Made by a program: the position numbers and the translations under genes
Assembly: GCF_022539315.1 (NCBI RefSeq)
Contig: NC_066342.1
Location: 12,893,402 to 12,957,401, forward strand
Direction: 5' to 3'
Length of the DNA stretch: 64,000 nucleotides
Origin: Serinus canaria
Taxonomy: Eukaryota; Chordata; Aves; Passeriformes; Fringillidae
The notes under the pieces: generated by a model
Told to the model about the DNA's origin: nothing
What the model saw: only the letters and a program-made list of their open reading frames with translations
The model's database searches: none
In this document: positions 1 to 35,217 of the stretch, piece after piece
How positions within the stretch are numbered: position 1 is the stretch's first letter
Layout of the letters: every line of letters starts with the position of its first letter

Positions 1-43
1 AAACTTTTAAAATTTTCACAGGACAGTGAACGTGTTTCTCACA
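1..43 (+). mobile_element. 3' end of an LTR (family A), cut by window edge
   Basis: The first 43 bases match the ends of the family-A LTR copies at 38190-38793 (same strand) and 1472-2072 (opposite strand). All share a run after the polyA signal ending in TTYTCACA. Only the tail is inside the window. Confidence 0.6.
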
Positions 44-383
44 GTCGCTTATCTGTGCCCCTGGGAGACAGCAGACTTCCCTGTGAGTTGGGTTTGGTCT
101 GCATACTGGGGTCTCTGTTCCCCTTAGAAGGGAGTCTCTTATTACAACTGTTCTTCTTAACAGAGGAGGTCTTGATGCAGGGTACAGGTAGTGTTGTTTT
201 AGGAGGTCCCAGAAGGACCTTTGCCAACCTCAGTAGTTCCAGAGCCTCATACCTGTTGCAGAAGGTACCAGTCCTACTTGTCATCATCTGAGAAGGAGGA
301 GGAATCTTCTTTCTGGTATGTGCAGTGGCCTGTTTCCAGCCTTCATCTTTAACAGACCCTTGACTAACTGTTCCCTAATTACC

Positions 384-1016
384 TGTGGGAACCCAGCACA
401 TCACTCCTGATGTCCAGAGCTACCGAGAGAACCCTTGGGGGGGGCCTCAGGAGTCTTGGAATGTTGCCAAAAGCATTTGGTGGCTTGATTTTGATCCATC
501 TAGGGATGTGCCACCGAAGTATGAGGAGATGGAACCTGTGGGAATTACCCGGGTGTGAATGGTGAAGTGAAAAACGTAGTTATAGGGTAAATTACAGATT
601 TTGGGGTTTTTGTACAGGGGGGTTATGGAGACAAGATGGAGGAAACAGGGCAGGTCACAAGACTCTTCTTTCTTCTTCTTGTCATCCATCTTCTGCTGTG
701 GTGTTGGCACTTGGGGATTGGTCTGGGACGAGAGTGTATCCTGTGACGAGGGTGATAGGTATTGGGGATAAAAGGTAAATATGATATACGTAGTTTTTGT
801 TATAAAAGATGTGCCCGCCTTGGGGGTGGCCAGAGTGCCTTTGGCTGCCGTGCTGGTCAGATCCCAGTCGGGCAGAGAAGGGACTTTAAAGATAAGATAT
901 AATAAACAATTCTGAAGACCGAAAAACCCTGGAGTCCAGACTCATCTTTTGAGACACAGCCTGCCAGAACCATCCTAAGCGTGTGTGGGGACAGAGACAA
1001 ACAGCCGAACCCCACA
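384..1016 (+). mobile_element. Solo LTR, ERVK-like, 6-bp TSD
   Basis: This 633-bp element starts TGTGGGAACCC and ends GAACCCCACA. It is flanked by a perfect 6-bp direct repeat ATTACC (378-383 and 1017-1022). It has a TATA-like TATAAAAG near 800 and an AATAAA near 900. Close relatives lie at 11289-11920 and 34248-34885 in the opposite orientation. A 6-bp target duplication is typical of ERVK (class II) integration. No internal retroviral sequence is attached, so it is a solo LTR. Confidence 0.9.
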
Positions 1017-1022
1017 ATTACC

Positions 1023-1471
1023 CTGCAGCATTCTGAGTCCACCTGCTTCTTCACTACAATGGAGGTTTGAGACTCCCAAGAGTCTTGAGACTGTAGCATC
1101 TCTTAAAATAATCAATCTCCTGCTCATTCACTTGAATACTACATAGCCTGTTCACTTCTTCCTGTAGCTCCTTCACCTGGTGTCTTGGGAATGGTTTTTA
1201 TCCCATATCCATTTTTTTGTTTTTTGTTTGGTGTCCAGAAATGGTCACTGCCCCCGCCTTGTCCCCTGCTCCCACCAGGGCCACTCAATCTGCGCAGCCC
1301 AACCCCCGGGACCAGTCATCCCCGATGAGCTATCCAGGGGAGCAATTCCCTGCCCAGCCCCGATGTTCTCTGCCACTGTTTCAGGGCTTCTTGCTACACT
1401 TTAACCCAACACCCAGACACCCTGCAGCTTCTGGCACAGCCCCGGAGTTTCTGCTGCATTTTGTTTGCCAC
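1023..1471. other. Unassigned, GC-rich, possibly ERV-internal
   Basis: I see no host exon. From about 1216 the plus strand reads as a Pro/Ala/Ser-rich stretch without clear homology. With 2073-3290 it could be a degraded ERV gag-like region split by the LTR at 1472-2072, but that is only a guess from composition. Confidence 0.2.
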
Positions 1472-2072
1472 TGTGAAAAACACATTCACTCTCCTGTGAA
1501 AATTTAAGCAGTTTAATAAAGGACAATAGGAGACAAGGACCATAGAGCAAAGGTTATTACAGCAGGATGTGTCTTGGCACTCAGCCAAGAGCACACCGTT
1601 CTCTTCGGGGATACCCCTTAAATACCTTTTCCGTTACATCAGCTTGTTGCATATCCATAGACCCTTATGCATATCCATAAACTAGTTTACATATCCCAGA
1701 AACTATTTTACATGGCCCCTGCTTGGGATCCGCCTTTTTAGAGCATGCATGTTTCTTGGCTGTGGTTTTGGCTCCTTCTCTTTATCACTTCTAGTTTTTG
1801 GGCCTTGGTCCACACTGTCTTCAAACAATGAGTTCTGATAGTTGGCATATCTGTAGCAGGTGTCCTCATCCTATGTTCATTGGATGTTATTCCATCCAAG
1901 CAGGCATTTTAACACAAGCATACTTATATCAGCTATTTCTTTACTATGTCTAAGCTTAATTAACAGCAGAAATACAAACTATATCTTTATAGCAAAGTTA
2001 CTTGAACATCACGCATATAAAATCCATTTTAATATTTGCGAGAAGCCAATATTATAATATGCATCTATAACA
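1472..2072 (-). mobile_element. Solo LTR, family A
   Basis: This 601-bp LTR on the minus strand starts TGTTATAGATGCATATT and ends TTTTTCACA. The minus-strand polyA region reads CCTTTATTAAA. It matches the plus-strand copy at 38190-38793 nearly end to end. A 5' fragment of the same family lies at 57886-58022. I could not find a clean target duplication. Confidence 0.85.
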
Positions 2073-3480
2073 CCACCCCCAGGTGTGCCTGCCACTGCTG
2101 TTCCAGCCTGCTACTCTGAGGTTCCTGCTACAGCCCATTTTGCCATCCAGCGGGGCACTGAGACTGGCTGCCCCTGTAGGTTTGTAAAGGAAGCTCCTTT
2201 TCTATCTCTCCCACCAGCTCACCTGCCATTACTGTGTAGAGATGCGGCTGAGCTGGTGCCACGGTGCCCCCTGCAACCGCAGGAGAATCATTGCCCCTGC
2301 CCTGCCCAGCCTGGAGCAAACAGCTCCTCTGCTGGCTGTGACCATAACTACACAAAAGGGGAAAGTGCTTGACAGCTGAAAGAAGGCTGTTATTGGGTAT
2401 CTGGTTTTGTTTGTTGTTGCTGCCGTTGTTGTTGTTTGTTTGTCTTATTATTATATAGATTCTAGTAAAGAACTGTTATTCCTTTTCCCATATCTTTGCC
2501 TGAAAGCCCCGTAATTTCAAAATTATAATAATTTGGAGGGAAGGAGGTCATATTTTCTATTCCAAAGGAGGTTCCCCCCTTCCTTGGCCGACATCTGTCC
2601 TTTAAACCAAGACATCTGGCAACACAGCTCCTCAACCACAGCACACCTTCTGCAAAAGGACAGTTTGTCAGCCCCAGCCTCGCAAAGAGGCATCAGGCAA
2701 TCCTGACAATCTGTCACCTGAAGAGCTGCATCTACCATTAGCAGGTCCAGGTGGCTGGAAGACTGACATGGCTGGTTCAGTGACTCCTGTAGCTACATGG
2801 GATTGAGCTTTACTGCATGGCAACACCATAACTGAGGAAGCTTGAACTAGTACGCTAACAAGACTGGGGCTAAAAGGCTCTCTTTGCTCTTCCTTATCAG
2901 CTGCTGAGTCTGTTTGCTGCCTCTATTGGCTGCTCAGAGATGAGCTCTACCTGCTCACCCTTCCGCGTGAACTGCCATGCCATGCCCTCATAGACATGCT
3001 GAGCTCCTTGGAACCATTTAAATCTCCCTTGGTTGCTCCCGGCACCGCCCCCTCTCCACCTGGTTGGCTGCCGAGAGCTTACAGGTCCTGATGAGGCTGG
3101 GGGCTGCTGCTCGGATGTCCCTGATGTTGAAAAACCCCCCGTACAGCTCAGTCTCAGCCTCCAGACTTTCCTTTGGACTTTCCTTCAGTCATGGCCACTT
3201 GTTTGTTTGTCAGGTCTAGATGTTTTGCTTATTGCCTCACCCATTTCCTTATCCCATTTTGACAAAGTTCTTGATCAGATAATCTTACTGAAATAAGTGT
3301 TCACACCTTCCTCATCCTCTTATCAATTAGTTTAACTGACTAGGTTTGGTTCTTGCTATTGCCTCGCTTATTGTCTGTTCGTCAGGTTTGTATCTTCTAT
3401 GTGTTGCTCCTTGCTTCCCTCCTTTCTTTTTATCCCCTTTTGCATTACAAAGATCCTTGACTGGATATCCTTAAGGGAGC
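2073..3480. other. Unassigned repeat-like sequence
   Basis: No exon is recognised here. A GC-rich part (2085-2370), a part around 2740-3290 and an AT-rich tail to 3480 all lack a clear identity. This may be old ERV-internal sequence. Confidence 0.2.
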
Positions 3481-4476
3481 TGTGGTGGATTGACCTTGTC
3501 TGGATACCAGGTGCCCACCAAGCCATTCTATCACTCCCCTTCCTCAAATGGGCAGGGGCAGAAAAAAAAATATGACAAAAGACTTGTGGGTCAAGATAAG
3601 GACAGGAAGATCACTCAGCAATTACCATAAGAGGCAAAACAGACTCGATTTGGGGAAATTAATTTAAATTTATTGCCAGTCATAGGTCAGAGTATGATAA
3701 TAGGAAATGATAATTTAAAAAAAATCTTAAAACACCTTCCCCCCCCCCTTTTCTTCCTGACCTCAGTTTGTTTCCTGAATTCTCTACCTCCTCCCTCCAA
3801 GCAGTATACAGGGACAGGGAATGGGGGAGCCTGGAGCACCTCCTCCCCCTCTTTCTTCACTGACCTTGGTATCTGCAGAGTTGTTTGTCTCACATATTCT
3901 CACTCCTCTCTTCTGGCTGCTGTTGCACAGAACCTTTTCCCCCTTCTTAAATGTTACCACAGGGGTGCTACCACCAGGGCTGATTGGCTTAGCTTTGGCC
4001 AGTGGCAAGTCTGTCTTGAAGCTGGCTACAACTGACTGTCAGACATGGGGGTGTGGATGTGACAGCCTGGTCAGAGAGTGAGAAAACTAGATAAGTTTTC
4101 CCAGGATCGGCTTGTGAGACTTTAGGGAGTTGCAGAGAAACAATGATAGCTTGTTATTATAAACAACCTGCAGGTGGTGTTTTCCTACTCTCTGTTTTCC
4201 TGTCTTTCTCAAAGACTGTTTATAAGAAAGGTGTTTTTGTATTTAGTCAATCAGGTGAAATGTATTGATTAATTGACAAATCTGGTCTAGCTGTATTGGA
4301 ACAGTGTATAAAGGAGAGATTTTTGAAGTAAAGCAAGATGCTGTGCAAACCAGCCTTCTGGTGTGTCAGTGTCGTTTCTTACTCAACAGTGACATGGGGG
4401 AAGTTTCTGACATCTTAAAGAAGCTATCCCTGTAGCTCCCCACACTACCAAAACCTTGCCATGCAAACTCAGTACA
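3481..4476 (-). mobile_element. LTR of TGTGGTGGATTGACC type, interrupted
   Basis: The left end reads TGTGGTGGATTGACCTTG and the right end AAACTCAGTACA. The flanks GGAGC / TGAGC fit a 5-bp target duplication with one mismatch. The polyA signal is on the minus strand (plus reads AATTTATTGCC near 3669). Related LTRs with similar ends occur at 6916-7555, 25548-26642 and 49393-50457. A second LTR interrupts it at about 4058-4394. Confidence 0.75.
4058..4394 (+). mobile_element. Short LTR nested in the 3481-4476 LTR
   Basis: The host LTR sequence resumes at 4395 after about 335 bp of foreign sequence. The insert contains a TATA-like TATAAAGG near 4306. The ends are uncertain. Either the element is TGTGACAGCC...CAGTGACA, or a GTGACA duplication (4059-4064 and 4389-4394) flanks an element ending CTCAACA. 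Confidence 0.5.
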
Positions 4477-5480
4477 TGAGCAGGTACCCTCCTCTTCTAC
4501 ATAGCCTTACAAATACTACTCCCAGCTCAATGTCAACACAGATAGCACATTCACCAGAGCATGTTTTGAAAGGTTACTGTGAAACACTGAATACATTTCA
4601 TATGTAAAAGATAAGCAAAGGGACTCTAACTGTCTGCTGTTTTTCCAAGCTGCTCAGGAGCACTGAGAAGATTTTACTCAGGGTACCGTATTCCAGTACA
4701 TCCTGGGCACTTGGGTGACTGGTGCTGGAGCCTGGTCCCTATTACCCGTGAGCAGAAAGCTGCAGGAAAAGACTGCAAAAGGTAATTCTGGGCAGGTTTC
4801 TGTTGGATATAGAATATCAGAAAACTGATATTTGTTACTTCTGATTTTAGGTTCAGCTTGCTGCAGTCTAAGGCCAGAGGTGGTACCTGAGGAAAACACC
4901 TGAAAGTGACCTGGTGAATGCTCCACCAGGGCTAAGAAAGTTCGAGGGTTTGGGATGACATAGTAAATAAGTTTGTCTGCAAACCAGTCCTGAACAGAGA
5001 AGAGACATCTCCCATACAGAGACACCAATGAGTTCCAGATGACAGATCAAGTGGCAGACTTCAGAGACTGAAGCCATTTGCAGCTGCTTGTTCTAGTTAA
5101 CTTTTGAACATGGTGTTGAATTCTGAAAAAGTAATGAGCATGTTGCAAGCACCTGCCCTTCAGACTGAGAGATTTTTTTGTACTCTGGACAGGCACTCAA
5201 GACAAGTGCTTCTGTGAATAAAACTCAGGTGCTCAGAAGTCTGCATAAATATAGCCATAAGTGTACATACAAGCTAGAGTTATGTATTTGTGCCTTTTGC
5301 ATGATTCAAGTAATACTTTCCTTATCATCAGCCAAGAAAGAAAGGCTCAAAGCCTAGATAAAGGTTGCTGAGAAGACAAAGGGTAAAGGGAAGCAGTCCC
5401 TACAAAGTGGTTGTCTTACTAAAGCTGCACTAAGAATATTTTCTGTTAGTATGACCAGGCATCTAGAGAGATGTTGGGTA
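4477..5480. other. Downstream flank of CKMT2, no gene seen
   Basis: This sequence is single-copy in appearance. A 116-codon open frame on the minus strand (4678-5028) shows no family features and is not called. Confidence 0.4.
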
Positions 5481-5491
5481 TCAGGCAGTGT

Positions 5492-5497
5492 TTTATT
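5492..5497 (-). promoter_or_regulatory. CKMT2: CKMT2 polyadenylation signal
   Basis: The plus strand reads TTTATT, which is AATAAA on the gene strand, 92 bp past the CKMT2 stop codon. No other AATAAA lies between the stop and this site, so the 3' UTR is probably about 110-120 nt. Confidence 0.75.
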
Positions 5498-5588
5498 AAA
5501 CAAGGTATTTAAATAGAGATATACAGAGGTGCCTTTCTGTCAAAATGGCAGCCATATTTTTTATCATTAACAGACATCAGTCACAAGA

Positions 5589-28389
<22,801 letters not shown>

Positions 28390-28411
28390 TTGTCTTGGAA
28401 GGATACAATTT

Positions 28412-29362
28412 CTAAAAGAGAAGGCAACCTGAAATCAACACAGAAGACCTCATGCAATGCAAATGAAAAATAAACCCTCACTTTTAAATGTAGTCCAATA
28501 AATGAAGCAATAATTTTAATTGTTGGTTTGAATTGAAACAGTGCATCAAGAAAAATGGCTAGAATTTACTGTATTTCTATATATATATATATACCTCTGG
28601 TAGACTTGGAAATCAATTGATTTTTAGTGCTATATTGAGCACACAATTCTAAACCCAACACCCAGAGTATTTTAATTGTGTTAATGATTTAGGGCCATAA
28701 TTGAATGCTTTAGCTTGCTTCATAGTAAAAATGTATTACACAGAGGTGTCTTTCCGCTGACCAAAAAGGTGCAATATTGGAGTAAAAAATGGCAGACAAA
28801 AATATATAAAGTAGAAGGAGCATTTTGGGGAAAGGGATAAGAGCAAAGGAGGTTGAAATCATATGGAGGTTATGAATATTTAATATATAATCAATTTTCT
28901 AATGCTGATTGTAGTTTGCATGAATTTATGGCATGGAGTGGGGAAGGCATCCTGCAAAGTCAGAAGTATGAGTTCTATATTTTTATTGAAAATGTTTCCA
29001 GGTAACTCTAAGTGGCTGTCCAGTCAAAAAGGTCAGATGTGGCAGGATATGGCATTAGGTAGGTGCTAAGTTTCAGTGCTATCACCTACAGAAACTCACG
29101 TGCCTTTTCATACTAGCCTGACCTGTTAAACACTGTGCTTTTTTTCCATATGAACAAAGTTGAAGTAGGCCAGAACTCATCAGCCTGAAAAAGAGACAGT
29201 TTGGAGGAGGAATGGGGTAAGGACCTAAGAATCCTGAGTGGCATGGGAAACATGGATAGAGATCAACTCTTCATTGCCTTTTCCAATATAAGAATACAGT
29301 CCAATAAAGGCAATTAGTGGGACAAACATTCAAAACAAAGGTAGGTGACTCTTTATGCAATC
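28412..29362. other. Upstream of CKMT2 coding exon 1
   Basis: This is presumed 5' UTR intron. A short (TA)n lies at 28578-28592. The first, noncoding exon and promoter could be here or further right; I could not identify them. Confidence 0.35.
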
Positions 29363-29832
29363 TCACAGAATCACAGAATATGCTGAGTTGGAAGGGACCC
29401 ACAAGGGTCATCGACTCCAAATCCTGGCTGTGCACAGGATCATCCCCAAGAGTCACACACCATGTGCTTGAGAGCATTGCCCAAATGCTTCTTGAACTCT
29501 GTCACACTTGATGCTGTGACCACCTCCCTGGGGTGCCTGTTCCAGTGCCCAACACTCCTCTGGGTGAAGAACCTTTAATATCTAACCTAAACCTCTCCTG
29601 ACACAACTTCAAGCCATTTCCTTGGGTCCTGTCACTAAGCACCACAGAGAAGAGATCAGTGTCTGCCCCTCCTCTTCCCCTCATGAGGAAGTCATAGAGT
29701 GCAGTTAGATCTTTCCTCAGTCTCTTCTTCTCCAGGCTGAACAGACCAAGCAGCCTCAGCTGTTCCTCCTAAGGCTTCCCCTCAAGACCCTTCACCATCT
29801 TTGTTGCCCTCCTTTGGACACTCTCCTCTTCT
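29363..29832 (-). mobile_element. CR1 LINE 3' fragment
   Basis: The plus strand reads CTCACAGAATCACAGAATATGC, the complement of a CR1 3' end, followed by 3'-terminal CR1 sequence to about 29832. It is the same subtype as 48833 onward and 45539-45592. Confidence 0.88.
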
Positions 29833-31171
29833 CAAAGGATACCGTATATGCAAGACATTCACATAGGTTCAACAGGAGACTGAACAAGTACATGGAAGAA
29901 ATGCATTGTGGGCTTTAAACAGACACATGAAAACAGGAAGTATACAATCATCTTTCAGAACAACAAATATGACTAAAGAAAGCAAAGTAAGATGACATCT
30001 TCAAGCCACAAGGTGTCACTTAGCAGAGGCACATTATAAGTAGCATTTTCTGGATCAGTGTGGAAAGATGGCTGGGTGTAATATTAGAGGAAACTGAGAA
30101 GCTATATTCACATCCTAACAGAAGGTAGTACAGAAATTATAGGGTAATATACAGTTGCTGCTCCCTTGGTGGAATGTGGTTGACATGCTCAAGACCCATT
30201 CCACAATAATTCCCCATACCCACAATCTGCAACCATAGCACCTGCTAAGGGTGATGGAACAGAGGCTGGAGTGGAAACACTGCAGCCAGGCTCCATTGAA
30301 ATCCTTGCAGTGAGGGGAACTCAATTATACTTTGCAGCTGATAAACCACATGGCACTTGTCAACCAAGGGAGACAGAAGATGTCTTGCTGCCAAGCCAAC
30401 AACTGTGGTAAAATCGTTCTCCTCAGATGAACTTGGTCAATTATAGCCTACTTATAATGTTAGAACGCACCTCCATCACAAAGTTACCCACCTCCAAGGT
30501 ACAACCACTCCTCACTGGAAATGTGCTCTATATTTTTTTGACTGTATCTTTAAAAGTGAAGTGTGAGAATTTTACACCAATCAGTAACAAAGGTATGCAT
30601 GACTAGAGTCACTCAAGCTCCACCTAAACACAAAGAAATAGCATAAAAGTAAGTCAAGAATGGGGGGGAAGTTAAGGAAGACTCCATCATAACTGCTGGG
30701 ATCAGTCAATGGGCTGAACCTGTGTTTTCTCCCATAAGGATGCCTGTTGGGTAAGAACCATATTCTATGTGCACTGAATACTTTTACTGGGGATTTGAGC
30801 TTGTCTGTATGTTGCTTTGAATATGTTTTTGCAGTTAGAAACTATCACTGGCAATCCTTGAACCTTAACCTGTCACAATTTTATATTAATAAAGAGTGTT
30901 ATTCTGTGAACTGTTAGTGTGAGTCCTTCATGGGCGCTGGCAATCACCGGCAGCAGGGAATATACTTGAATACAATGGAAGGCCCACTGAAGGGTCATAA
31001 ATTGGGAAGACATGCTAAGGGGTCTCCCTTATCCTGTTGGCATATTTCCCTGAATAAATCAGTTGAACTGCCCTCCAATCCAGCAGGACTGCTCAGTGAA
31101 GGGTCCCCATAAGGGGATGCTGACAGACTGGTCAGGCACAAGGGTCTCGGCTTTCCTGGGGCACTGACAGA
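29833..31171. other. Unassigned, with LTR-like polyA region
   Basis: A segment around 30530-30920 has a TTAATAAAGAGTG signal followed by a U5-like stretch and may be an old plus-strand LTR. No second copy in the window supports this. Confidence 0.3.
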
Positions 31172-31560
31172 TGTCACATTCACATTTTCTGAAAAATCCC
31201 TTTGCCCAGGATTTTTCTCCTGGGAAGCTGAGAAGCCTCAGAGAAAAAGGAAAACAATTTTATCTCATTTGCTTCTCCTCTGTTTTGCTCATGTGGAATG
31301 TGTTTGGAGATTGTTTACCACAGGTGACTGTTTCATTGGGTTTTTAGTGTGAGTGTTTTGACCCAATGGCCAATCAGTCACGAGTTTTCATTATCTTTTT
31401 AGCATTCTGGAAGTATCCTTTCTGTATTCATTAGTACGGTTTAGTATAGCATTCTTTTATACAATTTAGTATCATAAAATAATAAATTAGCCTTCAGAGA
31501 AAATGGAGTCAGATTCATCACTCCTTCCTCCCTTCCATGGGGGTCCCAGCAAATACAATA
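31172..31560 (+). mobile_element. Solo LTR, ERVK-like, 6-bp TSD
   Basis: This 389-bp LTR starts TGTCACATTCACATTTTCTG. The polyA region is ATAATAAATTAGCC. A perfect 6-bp duplication GACAGA flanks it (31166-31171 and 31561-31566). The right terminus AATACAATA is degraded from the usual CA. I recognise it as a frequent songbird ERVK-type LTR. It lies about 2.8 kb upstream of the CKMT2 start codon and points away from the gene. Confidence 0.9.
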
Positions 31561-32292
31561 GACAGACACTAAATTTTAATGATCAAGTAAATCTCCCAAC
31601 ACTAAGGGTTGGGGAAATCTCCCTTTTTCATATGACAATCAGTCTTGAAGTACAAAACTAGGATTATGTTTGTCTCTCAAGAAATGGTGATCTTTCATTC
31701 TTCAAGACAAAGAGAGAATCTCTTTTGCATTTATACTGCATGTACTACGTACTGCACAAAACTTTAAAATAAGAATGAACATACACGATTTCAAATTTAG
31801 AGGCCTTGCTGCAATTCAATAATTTTCTTAGTTTGAGGAGTAGGGTGGTGGAGGGAAGGCTCTTTTAAAGATGAAAATGTGTAGAGCTTGCCTCATGACA
31901 TGATCCTATAAAATTCCTGTAGTATGTATTTTCATTGAGCTAGGGAAGAAAAGAGATAGCTGATTAGAGTGAGGAAGTCATGGTGGGCAACATTGCTCTG
32001 GGAAGATAATCCAGGAAGATACTTATCAGGAATTTGCATGGTCTGTTAATTATTCCCAGCAGTATGTTCCCGGTGCAGCTATGGTTTTGAGATTATGTCT
32101 AGAGTACAGGAGATCTCAGCGTCTAACAGAGAAAATGGCCCATTCTATAAAAGACTGAAGAAAAGAATGCATATTTTTTTCTTCCTCAAAAGAGAATGCA
32201 TTTTTTTCTTCCTCAGAATCTGACTTGCAAAGCAATATCTACTTTGTACTTCAGTCACATATGGCAGATGAGAAACATAGGAGATGTGTTTC
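31561..32292. other. No gene or element seen
   Basis: AT-rich intergenic or upstream sequence. Confidence 0.45.
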
Positions 32293-33560
32293 AGATTTCA
32301 TAGAATTGTATAATACTAGGTATGTCAAGGATCTTCTGGTCCAACTTTTCTTGGAAAAAGCAAGGTCTAGACCAGATGGCCCAGCACCCTGCCCAGCTAA
32401 ATTGTAAAAGTATCCAATGTTGGAGAATCCACCACTTCCCGGGGGAAATTCTTCCAAGAGCTGAATGTTCTTACTGTGTACAAATTTCTTCTTGTGTCCA
32501 ATCAGAATCTCTCCAGGAGTAACTTGTATCCATTACCCCTTGTCTTTTACATGTGACTCTTTGTAAAAAGAGTCTCCATCTTCTTTGTAGCCACCCTTTA
32601 AATACTGGAACATGGTAATAAGGTGTCCCCTAAGCCTTCTCAGGGCTGAACCAACCCAGTTCTCAGCCTTTCCTCATATGGCAGATTTCCCACTCATTTG
32701 ATCATCTTTTTGTCCCTTTTGTGGACTCTCTCTGTCTTGTCCACATCTTTTGTGTAGCAGGGACCAAAACTGGACACAGTATTCCTGGCATGGTACTCAG
32801 AAGACTGGGATAATGACTTCGTCATCTCTACTGGTTGATTCAAGCCAGAATTCTGTTGACTTTCTCTGCCACAGCAGCACACTGTTCACTCATATTGAGC
32901 TTTTAGTCCACCAGGATCCTTAGGTCCTTTTCCATAGAGCTGCTCTCCAGCTAGGTAGATCCCAGCCTGTGCTGCACTCCTGGATTATGTTTTCCCCCAT
33001 GCAAGACCTTACACTTGTCCTTGTTGAACTTCATAAGGTTCTTGTCAGTCCACTCTTTCAGCCTATCCAGGTCTTCCTACAGGGTGGCTCTCCCTTATGA
33101 GGTGCCTACTTCCCCACTCAGTTTGGTATCATTGGCAAACACTTGATCCCATAATTATTCAAATCACTTATGAAGATATTAAACAGCATTGGGCCCAATA
33201 TCCATTCCTGATGCACCCCACTTGTGACAGGTTGCCAATTTGAAAAGGAACTATTTGCCACAACCCTCTGGGTGTTGTCTGTCAGCCAGTCCCCCATCCA
33301 CCATACAAACAATTTGTCTAGACCATAATGCATCAATTTCTCTAAAAAGAGTCTATGTGAAACTGTATAAAAAGTCTTGGAGAAATCCAGATAGGTGGCA
33401 TCCATTGCTCATCCCATATCAACCAAGCAGGTTACTTTGTCGTAGAAGATGATCAGGTTTGTCAAACAGGATTTGTTCCAGGGACTGAAGTAAGACTGAT
33501 GGGCCTATAATTTCCTAGATCCTCCTTTAAGCCCTTCTTGTAGATGAGGGTGACATTACC

Positions 33561-34090
33561 TGTAGCAGCCACAGGGCCTGCAAGGTCTCCCTGGCGGTCA
33601 GTTGCCTAAGATAAGAAATGCCTAGTCATGATGACTGGACCAAAGAAGCCCCTCTTCCCTCTTCGGACCCTTGTCATCTCTCTGTAAGGCCATAGGTCAT
33701 ATTCGCCTCTACCCTTATATTGGACTGTTTCCCAAAACCCCTATACCCTATATAAACACCCACTTCTGCTCTGTTCAGCAGAAGAGCTGTCACTGTCACC
33801 CTTTGCAGAAGCTGCCAATAAAGACACATTTGTGGAACCTCATACAGCTCTTCTACTCTCTCATCTCTGTGTCTGCCGAGGCACTTAGTAAGCAAAGAGC
33901 TGAAATCACTAAAGAGCTGAATTCACCCAAGAGCTGATCTTACTTAAGAGCTGAGCTGCTTGCTAAGATTGCCTGCAGCTGGGAGCCTGCCTGAGGGACC
34001 TGGACGGGTTGTGCTTAGCTGGACTTCCCTATCTGGACACCTGCGGCAGCCGGGGTCAGACAGACCCTGAAAACCCCCAAACCGTAAAAA
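33561..34090 (+). mobile_element. LTR family F nested in CR1
   Basis: It has a TATA box CCCTATATAAAC (about 33747), a polyA signal CCAATAAAGAC (about 33816) and a U5 with repeated AAGAGCTGA units (33893-33950). It matches 44396-44917. CR1 sequence resumes at about 34091. The exact ends are uncertain. Confidence 0.7.
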
Positions 34091-34233
34091 TTAGCCTTCT
34101 TCTAGTTTTATGACACATCCCCTGATCTCCATGAGTTCTCAAACATCATGAAGAGTGGCCCCACAATGGCATCAGACATCTTTAACACCCTTGGGTGGAT
34201 ATTTTCAGAGCTCATTGATTTGCAGGGACCAAG

Positions 34234-35217
34234 TGTCACTTGTGCTCTGTCGGGGTCTCTCTCTCTAGCTGGTCAGAGTGACCCCGAGAAAAGTTCGAAA
34301 GTTTCTTTTTTCAGCCCGTCGCTTGAAGGAGTCAGAGCTCTTCATTTCTTCAGTCTCAAGGTTGTTTATTGCATCTTATCTATAAAATTCTTTCTCCCTG
34401 TCCAGCCGAGATCCGAGATCTGTTCGGCAGGACAGTCAGAGGCACTCCGCCCACCCCCAGGGAGGTGTTATCTTTATATACTACAAACTACGTGTACAAT
34501 GTTTACAGTTATTTTCCAATACCTATCATCTATATTAGACTGTGGGTTTCTACTCTAGACCAATCTAAAAGTGCCAACATCACCAGTCAAGATGGGGGTA
34601 GAGAAGAAGAAAAAGAAAGGCCAGACAAGCCCAAATCCCTCCATTTTGTCCCCAGAAACCCCTATACCAAAAATCCTAAAACCTACATTTACACTCTGTA
34701 ATTATTTTATTATTACACTATTTACACTATTGTGGCTTTTATCTCTTTCTATGAAGGTGACAATTTGCTCCGTGGTTCCTAATCGAACCCACTGGTGTTC
34801 TGGGCTGTGTGCCAGGGTCTCCGAGCCCCCTGGCAAGGGTCCCAGGAAACTCCAGACTCCCAGAGGGATGTCCTGAGTTCCGACAGTGCGCTGGGGTCGG
34901 GGCAGGAACAGGCGAGAGGCAGGATAGTAGCAAAGGCGAGGAAGGACTTTATTCAAAAGAACTGTGCAGTTTTTATAGAGTGGTACGATAGATTCTCTTC
35001 TATTGGCTAACTAACAGAAAAATCTTTCTCACGCACTGTCCTTGAGAGGAACAGAAAAATAAAGTAGAAAAACAGCACCTGCAAATTGTTTATAGTCAAC
35101 GGTTATCACATCTTTCCAGCTCCCTAAAATTTCTCACAAGCTGCTGTGAGAAACACTTGCTGTTTCTCTCTCCCTGTCCCATGGCATCCACAACCAAGTT
35201 CCTGTAATAGTTCACAC
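34234..35217 (-). mobile_element. Short LTR (family D), itself interrupted by an LTR
   Basis: The minus strand has a TATA-like CTATAAAAACTG near 34970 and TTGAATAAAGTCCTT near 34947. ACCAA occurs at both outer borders (34228 and 35218), fitting a target duplication. Without the insert the element is about 340 bp. The boundaries are approximate. Confidence 0.6.
34248..34885 (-). mobile_element. Solo LTR, ERVK-like, nested in LTR D
   Basis: This 638-bp LTR has TGTCGG / CCGACA termini. The flanks GTGCTC (34242-34247) and GTGCGC (34886-34891) fit a 6-bp duplication with one mismatch. It is a diverged relative of 384-1016 and 11289-11920. Confidence 0.85.

Noticed and set aside
4678..5028. 116-codon open frame downstream of CKMT2
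   Set aside because: No motif, signal or splice context was recognised. It looks like chance openness.
1..5480. ZCCHC9 or another neighbour of CKMT2
   Set aside because: These genes neighbour CKMT2 in mammals, but I saw no matching exon in the flanks.
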